25,433 bases of DNA from NCBI GenBank assembly GCA_905236615.1, contig CAJORC010000235.1, positions 1-25,433 of the forward strand, read 5' to 3'. How positions within the stretch are numbered: the first letter of the stretch is position 1; each line of letters begins with the position of its first letter. Positions 15,461 to 22,804 of this stretch are shown one piece after another. Made by a program: the position numbers and the translations under genes. The DNA comes from an uncultured Lachnospiraceae bacterium (GTDB taxonomy: Bacteria; Bacillota; Clostridia; Lachnospirales; Lachnospiraceae). A model generated the notes under the pieces. That model did not search any database, was not told where the DNA came from, and worked only from the letters and a program-made list of their open reading frames with translations.

Positions 15461-15725
15461 AGTGGTCCTCCTCTATAAAACAAAGTTTTATTCTGACAAA
15501 ATGATGTCGAATCTAGTGCAAACCAACGTATTCAATATTAATTTATAAATTTGTGGAGAAATTGACGAAAATGTGATAATGCTGTGAACGGGCGCAGAAC
15601 CGCCCATCAATGAAAAGAACACAGAACCCCTTCTGCCTCAAAACTCTCCCCACAAGAATACCTCAAAAAATATCAAAAGAATATCTGCAAAACAGCTAAA
15701 AATAGCTAAAAATAGTAAAAAAGGT
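15461..15725. other. Non-coding region upstream of the MacAB-like operon
   Basis: No credible gene. It holds the AGGAGG of the GTG-started membrane-fusion gene. A 7-bp hairpin ATAAAAC/GTTTTAT lies at 15475-15491, just upstream of that RBS, and could be an operator or leader stem. A short GC hairpin GGGCG/CGCCC lies at 15590-15605 without a U-tract. The rest is AT-rich. The operon promoter should lie here, but no -35/-10 pair was convincing. Confidence 0.5.
15694..15721. repeat. Short tandem repeat AGCTAAAAAT next to the palindromic element
   Basis: AGCTAAAAAT occurs twice in direct succession (15694-15703, 15704-15713), followed by the partial unit AGTAAAAAA. It ends a few bases before the terminal inverted repeat of the 154-bp element. 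It may simply be A-rich low-complexity DNA. Confidence 0.5.
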
Positions 15726-15879
15726 TGTGACGTATATCATTTAGAACTGATGAAGCACAGTCATCAGCTTAAGAATTTCAAAATTACTTTTTGACACAGT
15801 TTAAAAACGCTTTCTGTGTCAAAAAGTCATTTTGAAAAGTCGTAAGATGATGACGTCACTTTAATTAATATACGTCACA
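15726..15879. repeat. 154-bp MITE-like palindromic element abutting argS (copy 2)
   Basis: The ends are perfect 12-bp inverted repeats: TGTGACGTATAT (15726-15737) and ATATACGTCACA (15868-15879). Inside, GTCATCA...CTTA...GA blocks also pair across the element. The core is a 24-bp inverted repeat with one mismatch (15776-15799 and 15814-15837) around a 14-base loop, containing TTTTTGACACAG and CTGTGTCAAAAA. The left arm has about 8 extra bases and its own small hairpin (CTGATGA at 15747-15753, TCATCAG at 15761-15767). No ORF and no obvious target-site duplication is present. The right end contains the argS stop codon. The core recurs at 5076-5129. Confidence 0.82.
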
Positions 15880-17647
15880 TCCGTTCCGGCGCCTCCATGC
15901 CAAGAACAGAAATACAGCTCTCCAGAATCTTCAGCGTAAACTTAAGAAGCGCTATCCACCCCTTGCGGCGCTCCTCATCCGCTTCAGTCAGAATCTTGGT
16001 TCCATGATAGAATCTGTTGAAATTATTCGCAATTTCATATATATATGCACATATCCTGTGCGGCGCGAGTTCCTCAAAGGCACCGCTCATAACCGCACCG
16101 TACTGTGCCTCGCTAAGCATCAGTGCACGTTCCTCATCGGATACCGGCTCTTTTATCGAAAGACCGTCACTGCTTCCGCCTGCCTCACTGTACTTACGGA
16201 GAATAGACTTTATCCTGACCATGGTATACATGATATACGGACCTGTATTTCCTTCGAAAGAAGTAAATTTATCTATGTCAAATACATAATCCTTTGATGC
16301 CTGGTTAGAGAGATCTCCGTATTTGATCGCACTGAGCGCAACGATCCTTGCAGTCTCCTTAGCCTCTTCTTCCGAAAGATTTATAGTATCACTTTCTGAC
16401 ATCTTCTTAAGCATTTCCTCGTTAACGTCAGAAATAAGATTCTCAAGTCTCATAACTCCGCCCGCCCGTGTTTTGAAAGGTTTTCCATCCTTTCCGTTCA
16501 TCGTACCGAAGCCAAGGAAATCAAGCTTCGTCTCTTCCGGAACGATACCTGTTTTCTTTGCGCATCTGAATACCTGCACAAAATGGAGTGACTGTCTCTT
16601 ATCAACGACATAAATAACCTGATCGGGATTAAAATCCTGCTCTCTCTGTACAAGAGTTGCAAGATCGGTCGTAGTATAAAGTGCCGCACCGTCAGATTTA
16701 AGTATCATGCAGGGAGGAACTTCCTTCGAATCAGACTCCTCCGAAACGTCAACTACCAGAGCTCCCTGACTCTCATAAGCGAAGCCGTCCTTCTTCATCT
16801 TCTCTACCATATCAGGTATGTAAGGGTCTGCATCCGCTTCACCTTTCCAAAGGTCGAAATCAACGCTTAGTTTTTCATAATTCTTCTTAAGGTCGGCAAC
16901 CGAAATGCTTATTATGTGCTTCCAGATAGCCCTGTAACCTCTATCACCGTGCTGAAGCTTATAAGTCGCATCCATTGCTGCATTCTTAAAGTCCTCATCT
17001 TCTTTGGACTTTGCGGATGCGGTAGGATATATTTCTTCAAGTTCTGCAAGCGTGAACGGTGCTTCTTCCGGATAATCACCCTCAAAGCTCTCATCAAAAT
17101 ACGGAAGATCCGGTTTTCTTTCTTTGAGCTCTGTAATTATAAGTCCCATCTGAAGACCCCAGTCACCCAGATGGACATCAGATATAACCTCATGTCCCAT
17201 AAGTCTGGCAAGTCTCTTTACGCTCTCTCCGATAATGGCTGAGCGAAGGTGTCCGATATGAAGAGGTTTTGCCACATTTGGTCCGCCGTAATCTATAACT
17301 ATCTTGCGCTTTTTTCCTGCTTCATCAAGTCCGAGTCTGTCACCATCATCCATTTCAGCTAAATATCCGGCAAGAAATGAAGGATTGATCTTCATATTCA
17401 GAAATCCCGGTCTTACTGCTTCAACTGACGAAAAAAGTTCTGAAGACTCAAGCTCCTTTGCAACAGCTTCGGCAATGTCAAAAGGATTTTTATGGAGCTT
17501 CTTCGCTCCTGCCATTGCACCGTTACACTGAAATTCACACAGGTCAGGTCTGTTGGACAGTCCCACTTTTCCAAGTTCCCTGTCAAAGCCTGCCGCTTCA
17601 AAAGCCTTACTGACTTCAGCAGTCAATACATCGATTAAATTCTGCAT
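15875..17647 (-). CDS. argS: Arginine--tRNA ligase (class I)
   Basis: Charges tRNA-Arg with arginine in the cytoplasm; 590 residues, normal length. The N-terminal Arg-tRNA-synthetase domain runs to about 110. The HIGH motif is in NVAKPLHIGHLRSAIIGES (about 125-143). The KMSKS region is the degenerate form GKDGKPFKTRAGG, as common in ArgS. The DALR anticodon-binding domain runs to the end. The protein closes with the usual APERM end, and the next codon, TGA, lies inside the terminal inverted repeat of the palindromic element. It begins 21 bases after queH with GGAG ten bases before the ATG, so it is probably the last gene of the purL-car-queH-argS run. Confidence 0.96.
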   Translation of the reverse strand: MQNLIDVLTAEVSKAFEAAGFDRELGKVGLSNRPDLCEFQCNGAMAGAKKLHKNPFDIAEAVAKELESSELFSSVEAVRPGFLNMKINPSFLAGYLAEMDDGDRLGLDEAGKKRKIVIDYGGPNVAKPLHIGHLRSAIIGESVKRLARLMGHEVISDVHLGDWGLQMGLIITELKERKPDLPYFDESFEGDYPEEAPFTLAELEEIYPTASAKSKEDEDFKNAAMDATYKLQHGDRGYRAIWKHIISISVADLKKNYEKLSVDFDLWKGEADADPYIPDMVEKMKKDGFAYESQGALVVDVSEESDSKEVPPCMILKSDGAALYTTTDLATLVQREQDFNPDQVIYVVDKRQSLHFVQVFRCAKKTGIVPEETKLDFLGFGTMNGKDGKPFKTRAGGVMRLENLISDVNEEMLKKMSESDTINLSEEEAKETARIVALSAIKYGDLSNQASKDYVFDIDKFTSFEGNTGPYIMYTMVRIKSILRKYSEAGGSSDGLSIKEPVSDEERALMLSEAQYGAVMSGAFEELAPHRICAYIYEIANNFNRFYHGTKILTEADEERRKGWIALLKFTLKILESCISVLGMEAPERM

Positions 17648-17668
17648 TTCTAATAATCTCCAAATTCT

Positions 17669-18292
17669 TCACGCTGTTTCATCCTGTCTGGAATAAATAC
17701 AGCCGCAATAATTCTGTCTATATAGATTATACTCCTTTGAAAGCTCAACGGAGCGCTTATATCCATCTTTTTTCTTAAAATCCGAAGGAAGATGCTTTAC
17801 ACCGTAAATGCATGACAGCATCTCACCTATATCGTTTATTTTGGCAGAGTTCTTCAAAGGACTTATGGAAAGCGTAGTCGTAAAATAATCGTAATCATGT
17901 TCTGCCGCAAACCGCGCCGCCTCTTTCATTCTGAGCTCATAACACTTAAAGCAGCGTTCTCCGCCCTCCGGCACTTCTTCAAGTCCTCTCGCGATTTCAT
18001 AAAAGGGTCTTGGGTCAAATTCTTTTATGATGATCTCTGCCTTACTTCCTGATCTTTCTATAAATTTTCTAAGTTCCTTTGCGCGCCTGCCGTACTCTTC
18101 CGCCGAGTCCATATTCGGGTTGTAAAAAAACACCGTTATCTCAAAATACGGTTCAAGATATTCAAGGCAGTAGCTTGAACAAGGCGCACAGCAGACATGG
18201 AGCAAAAGCTTTGGCTTTTGCTCCGTCTTTTTTAACTCTTCAATTAAACTCTCAAGTTCTCTGCTGTAATTTCTTTTATTCACAGATTTCAC
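17669..18292 (-). CDS. queH: Epoxyqueuosine reductase QueH
   Basis: The metal-dependent epoxyqueuosine reductase (DUF208 family) that performs the last step of queuosine tRNA modification in many anaerobes lacking QueG. It is 207 residues. Conserved cysteine motifs are visible: HVCCAPC (Cys34, Cys35, Cys38), CFKC (Cys114, Cys117) and a C-terminal YCGC, suited to an iron-sulfur cluster and a second iron. FFYNPNM is also characteristic. The start is GTG at 18292, overlapping the carB stop (GTGA) with AGAGG six bases upstream, so translation is coupled to carB. No other queuosine gene is in the window. Confidence 0.93.
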   Translation of the reverse strand: MKSVNKRNYSRELESLIEELKKTEQKPKLLLHVCCAPCSSYCLEYLEPYFEITVFFYNPNMDSAEEYGRRAKELRKFIERSGSKAEIIIKEFDPRPFYEIARGLEEVPEGGERCFKCYELRMKEAARFAAEHDYDYFTTTLSISPLKNSAKINDIGEMLSCIYGVKHLPSDFKKKDGYKRSVELSKEYNLYRQNYCGCIYSRQDETA

Positions 18293-21200
18293 GCATTTCC
18301 TCTTCTTGCTACCTTAGCTATATCTATCGGCAGAGGGAATAAATTAGCTTTCTCATTCTCCATACTTGTAAGGAGAGCTGATGCCGTATCTATAGAAGTA
18401 AATACATTTACTCCTGTTTCGATGGCAGTACGTCTTATCATGAAACCATCACGTCTCTTATCAAATCCCTGAGTAGGCGTATCGATTATAAGATCGATCC
18501 TGTGTCCCAGGATAAGATCCATTACCGTCGGGCTTTCCTGTGAAAGCTTATTTACACGACGTACCGGAACACCGTTTTCACCGATTACCTTAGCTGTGGA
18601 ACGTGTTGCATAGATCGTGTATCCAAGTCTGTCAAAGCGCTTTGCGATATCCACAACCTCGCTCTTATCCGTATCCTTAACGGTTATGATTACCTGCTTA
18701 TATTTAGGAAGCTTGATTCCCGCTCCGAGGAAGGCCTTATAAAGAGCCTCGTTGTAGTCCGTTGAAATTCCGAGACATTCTCCCGTTGACTTCATCTCAG
18801 GACCTAAGCTTATTTCAGCACCATAGATCTTCTCAAATGAGAATACCGGCATCTTGATCGCATAATAATCAGCTTCAGGCTGAAGTCCCGGCTCATATCC
18901 GAGAGACCTTATGGACTCACCGAGAATAGCTCTTGTTGCGATATCAACGATCGGAATACCCGTTACCTTGCTGATATAAGGAACAGTTCTCGAAGAACGG
19001 GGATTTACCTCGATACAGTAAACTTCCTCGCCCATAGCAATAAACTGTATATTTATCATTCCGACAACATTTAAGGCACGCGCAAGTCTCTTTGTGTACT
19101 CTGCAATAGTTGCCTTTACACTGTCAGAGATAGATTTTGCAGGATATACCGAAATCGAGTCTCCCGAATGGATTCCTGCTCTCTCGATATGCTCCATGAT
19201 ACCGGGAATAAGGATATCCGTTCCGTCGCATACGGCATCGACCTCTATTTCCTTACCCATCATATATTTATCTACAAGTATCGGGTGATCCTGTGCGATT
19301 CTGTTGATTATACCGATAAATTCACGGATCTCATCATCATTAAATGCGATCCTCATTCCCTGACCGCCAAGGACATAGGAAGGACGTACAAGAACAGGAT
19401 AACCCAGATCATTGGCTGCCCTGATCGCTTCCTCTGCGGTATAAACAGTATGACCTGCAGGACGTTTGATTCCCGTTGCCGCAAGCACTTCATCGAAGAG
19501 CTCTCTGTCCTCAGCCTTGTCTACATTCTCAGCACTTGTTCCGAAGATCGGAACTCCCATCTGCATAAGTGCTTCGGTAAGCTTTATAGCAGTCTGTCCG
19601 CCGAACTGAACGACAGCGCCGTCGGGATTTTCCACATTTACGATATTCGCAACATCTTCCGGTGTCAGCGGCTCAAAATAAAGCTTATCGGCAATATCAA
19701 AGTCTGTCGAAACCGTCTCCGGGTTGTTATTTATAATGATAGTCTCGTATCCGGCTTTCGAAAATGCCCATGTAGCATGAACTGAACAGAAGTCAAATTC
19801 GATACCCTGACCGATCCTGATAGGACCCGAACCCAGGACAAGGATCTTCTTCTTTCCTGTAGAAGCAAGTTCTCCACTCTCGTCCTCTCCTCCGTAAACA
19901 GAATAGAAGTAAGGTGTCGAAGCAGCAAATTCGGCAGCACAGGTATCAACCATCTTAAATGAAGCAACGATATCATTTGTGACTCTCATTGCCCTTATTT
20001 CATTAATTGACTTGCCGTTAAGTCTTCCTATAACTTCATCAGTGAAACCAAGCCTCTTGGCTTCTCTCAGAGTCTCGACATCAAGCTCATCCTTCTGAAG
20101 CTCTTTTTCCATCTCTGTCAGAATGGCGATCTTATCGATAAACCAGAGGTCAACCTTGGTTATCTCATGAATCTCTTTATAGCTGATTCCTCTTCTTACT
20201 GCTTCAGCGATAACATAAATTCTCTGATCATCAACTACTTCAAGACGTTTAAGAAGCTGTTCTTCCGAAAGTGACGAAAAGTCATAACTTAAAAGACAGT
20301 CCACATGCTGTTCAAGCGAACGTATAGCCTTCATGAGCGCTGCTTCAAAGCAGTTGCCCAGTGCCATTACTTCACCCGTTGCTTTCATCTGGGTTGTGAG
20401 TGTACGCTTTGCGGTAATGAATTTATCGAAAGGCAGTCTCGGTATCTTTACAACACAGTAGTCCAGTGCAGGCTCAAAACATGCACAGGTCTTCTTTGTG
20501 ATCGCATTTTTAATTTCATCAAGATTATATCCAAGTGCTATCTTCGCAGCAACCTTCGCTATCGGGTACCCCGTTGCCTTTGAGGCAAGAGCAGATGAAC
20601 GCGAAACTCTGGGGTTAACTTCGATTACACAGTACTCGAATGAATTGGGATGAAGCGCAAACTGCACATTACATCCGCCTGTTATCTTAAGTTCTTCTAT
20701 AATATTGAGCGCAGAGCTTCTGAGCATCTGATATTCTTTATCCGATAAGGTCTGGCTCGGCGCTACTACTATTGAGTCACCGGTATGCACACCGACAGGA
20801 TCGATGTTCTCCATGTTGCAGACCGTGATCTTATTGCCTGCAGCATCACGCATTACCTCATACTCGATTTCCTTCCAGCCTGAAATGCAGCGCTCAACTA
20901 GTACCTGACCAACTCTTGAAAGTCTGATACCGTTTTCAAGGATTTCTCTGAGTTCTGCCTCATTATTGGCAATTCCGCCGCCGGAACCTCCCAGTGTATA
21001 AGCCGGTCTCAATACTACGGGGTAACCGATCTTTCTGGTAAACTCAACTCCGTCCTCTACATTTTCAACTACAAGTGAAGGGGCAACAGGCTCGCCGATC
21101 TTTTCCATTGTTTCTTTAAATTCAAGCCTGTCCTCAGCCTTCTTGATAGTAGCTGCGGTTGTTCCGATAAGTTTTACACCATGCTCTTCTAAGAAACCTG

Positions 21201-21513
21201 ACTCTGCAAGTTCCATTCCAAGGTTAAGACCTGCCTGTCCTCCGAGTGTAGGCAGAATGCTGTCGGGTTTCTCCTTTATGATAATCTCTCTGAGCATCTT
21301 CGCTGTAAGGGGCTCAATATAAACCTCATCTGCGATCTCTTTATCCGTCATGATAGTTGCCGGATTGGAGTTTACGAGACAGACTTCAACACCCTCTTCC
21401 TTAAGGGAGCGGCAGGCCTGAGTTCCGGCGTAATCAAACTCTGCTGCCTGACCTATTACGATCGGTCCGGATCCGATAACTAAGACCTTACGGATTTCAC
21501 TGTTCTTTGGCAT
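18289..21513 (-). CDS. carB: Carbamoyl-phosphate synthase large subunit
   Basis: Makes carbamoyl phosphate from bicarbonate, two ATP and ammonia delivered from CarA; feeds pyrimidine and arginine synthesis. It is 1074 residues, the full family length. The first ATP-grasp half starts with RKVLVIGSGPIVIGQAAEFDYAG. The second half starts near residue 560 with KKILVLGSGPIRIGQGIEFD. Both have the GGSGGGIA/GGQGMRIA nucleotide loops and ECIEVNPR-type metal sites. The oligomerisation domain lies between the halves. The C-terminal MGS-like allosteric domain (from about 940) ends with IDTASALLTSME. It starts 2 bases after the carA stop, with AAAGGA inside carA. Confidence 0.97.
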   Translation of the reverse strand: MPKNSEIRKVLVIGSGPIVIGQAAEFDYAGTQACRSLKEEGVEVCLVNSNPATIMTDKEIADEVYIEPLTAKMLREIIIKEKPDSILPTLGGQAGLNLGMELAESGFLEEHGVKLIGTTAATIKKAEDRLEFKETMEKIGEPVAPSLVVENVEDGVEFTRKIGYPVVLRPAYTLGGSGGGIANNEAELREILENGIRLSRVGQVLVERCISGWKEIEYEVMRDAAGNKITVCNMENIDPVGVHTGDSIVVAPSQTLSDKEYQMLRSSALNIIEELKITGGCNVQFALHPNSFEYCVIEVNPRVSRSSALASKATGYPIAKVAAKIALGYNLDEIKNAITKKTCACFEPALDYCVVKIPRLPFDKFITAKRTLTTQMKATGEVMALGNCFEAALMKAIRSLEQHVDCLLSYDFSSLSEEQLLKRLEVVDDQRIYVIAEAVRRGISYKEIHEITKVDLWFIDKIAILTEMEKELQKDELDVETLREAKRLGFTDEVIGRLNGKSINEIRAMRVTNDIVASFKMVDTCAAEFAASTPYFYSVYGGEDESGELASTGKKKILVLGSGPIRIGQGIEFDFCSVHATWAFSKAGYETIIINNNPETVSTDFDIADKLYFEPLTPEDVANIVNVENPDGAVVQFGGQTAIKLTEALMQMGVPIFGTSAENVDKAEDRELFDEVLAATGIKRPAGHTVYTAEEAIRAANDLGYPVLVRPSYVLGGQGMRIAFNDDEIREFIGIINRIAQDHPILVDKYMMGKEIEVDAVCDGTDILIPGIMEHIERAGIHSGDSISVYPAKSISDSVKATIAEYTKRLARALNVVGMINIQFIAMGEEVYCIEVNPRSSRTVPYISKVTGIPIVDIATRAILGESIRSLGYEPGLQPEADYYAIKMPVFSFEKIYGAEISLGPEMKSTGECLGISTDYNEALYKAFLGAGIKLPKYKQVIITVKDTDKSEVVDIAKRFDRLGYTIYATRSTAKVIGENGVPVRRVNKLSQESPTVMDLILGHRIDLIIDTPTQGFDKRRDGFMIRRTAIETGVNVFTSIDTASALLTSMENEKANLFPLPIDIAKVARRGNA

Positions 21514-21515
21514 TG

Positions 21516-22724
21516 TTAAAATCTGTCCTTTCTGCTGGTTTTCATCATTTCTATAAATCTGTCAAAGAGATATGCGGTATCCATGGGACCTGCGCATGCC
21601 TCCGGGTGGAACTGTACCGTGAAGATATTCTTATTAACATATTTCATACCTTCGTTTGTTCCGTCATTTACATTTATAAATGCAGGCACCGCAACGCTGC
21701 TGTCCATGCGCTCGGCATCAACCACATATCCGTGGTTCTGCGAAGATATATAAACTCTTCCTGTCTCAAGGTCTTTAACGGGGTGATTTGCACCGCGATG
21801 ACCGTATTTTAATTTATGAGTATCAGCACCTACAGCAAGTGCCATAAGCTGATGTCCGAGACAGATAGCAAATATCGGGATATCCGTATTATAAAGCTTT
21901 CTGATCTCCTCGATAACTTCAGGGCAGTCCTTCGGATCACCCGGTCCGTTTGAGATCATGATTCCGTCGGGCCTTAAAGCTATTATCTCTTCAGCCTTTG
22001 TATTTGAAGGGAATACCGTAACAGCACATCCCCTTCTTGCAAGGTTAAGTGCGATGTCTTTTTTCATTCCGACATCTATTATCGCTACCCTGAGTCCACT
22101 TCCGTTAAGCTCTTTTATATAGTTTGGTACTCTCTCGGCAACTACCGGCTTTTCCGTTATAGAACCTTTAGCTATAACTTTTCCTGCATCGATACCGTTC
22201 TCATCCATGCTTCTTGACGGTTCAAACTCATAACGGTATTCACAGCTGACTTTTGAAACAACGTCACCTGTCTTATAAGCCTTGAGCTTCTCCTGTATCT
22301 CTTCCATTCTTGAACGGTAATTCTCATCTGTCGTTATCATTCCGTTCATGGTTCCTTTTTCACGAAGGATCTTTGTCAAAGCTCTCGTATCTATTCCCGC
22401 TATACCCGGTATGTCATTTTTGCTGAGGAAATCCTGGATCGTTGAATCCGATCTGAAATTGCTCTCTCTCCTTGAAAGCTCCCGGACGATAAAACCGTCC
22501 GGCCAGCCTTTCAGGGATTCCATATCATCATGACATATTCCATAATTTCCAATAAGCGGGTAAGTCATGCACACTGCCTGTCCCGCATAGGACGGGTCCG
22601 TGAGGACTTCAAGGTATCCTGTCATAGACGTATTGAATACTATCTCGCTCACGATCTCTTTCGTTGAGCCTATTGATACCCCTTTAAATACCATTCCGTC
22701 CTCAAGTATCAAAAATGCCTGCAT
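21516..22724 (-). CDS. carA: Carbamoyl-phosphate synthase small subunit (glutaminase)
   Basis: Hydrolyses glutamine and passes ammonia to CarB. The N-terminal CPSase small-chain domain contains FNTSMTGYLEVLTDPSYAGQ. The C-terminal class I glutamine amidotransferase domain has the nucleophile Cys in FAICLGHQL and the His-Glu pair in QFHPEA. The length of 402 residues is somewhat above the usual 350-385. The extra is in the linker between the domains, where EPSRSMDENGIDAGK...KPVVAERVPN forms an insertion of roughly 40 residues. The start has AGGAG seven bases upstream. A hairpin lies in the 78-base gap to purL. Confidence 0.96.
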   Translation of the reverse strand: MQAFLILEDGMVFKGVSIGSTKEIVSEIVFNTSMTGYLEVLTDPSYAGQAVCMTYPLIGNYGICHDDMESLKGWPDGFIVRELSRRESNFRSDSTIQDFLSKNDIPGIAGIDTRALTKILREKGTMNGMITTDENYRSRMEEIQEKLKAYKTGDVVSKVSCEYRYEFEPSRSMDENGIDAGKVIAKGSITEKPVVAERVPNYIKELNGSGLRVAIIDVGMKKDIALNLARRGCAVTVFPSNTKAEEIIALRPDGIMISNGPGDPKDCPEVIEEIRKLYNTDIPIFAICLGHQLMALAVGADTHKLKYGHRGANHPVKDLETGRVYISSQNHGYVVDAERMDSSVAVPAFINVNDGTNEGMKYVNKNIFTVQFHPEACAGPMDTAYLFDRFIEMMKTSRKDRF

Positions 22725-22759
22725 TATAACTCTCCTAATCTTATTCTATAATCTTTAAT

Positions 22760-22804
22760 AAAGTCCCACGCATGGCTGCGCGCATTGTATTGAACGCGGA
22801 CTTT
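22760..22804 (-). promoter_or_regulatory. Intercistronic hairpin between purL and carA
   Basis: AAAGTCC (22760-22766) and GGACTTT (22798-22804) form a perfect 7-bp stem. The GC-rich 31-base interior includes GCGCGC and can pair further. The arm overlaps the purL stop codon. On the minus strand it is followed by ATTAAAG, a poor U-tract, so it may be a leaky terminator or processing site. No PyrR-type antiterminator was recognised. Confidence 0.5.

Noticed and set aside
15590..15605. GGGCG/CGCCC hairpin as a terminator
   Set aside because: No U-tract follows in either direction and no gene ends nearby.
18079..21812. Long plus-strand ORFs opposite carB, carA, the ABC genes and purL
   Set aside because: They are antisense shadows of strongly conserved genes, without ribosome binding sites or recognisable protein features.
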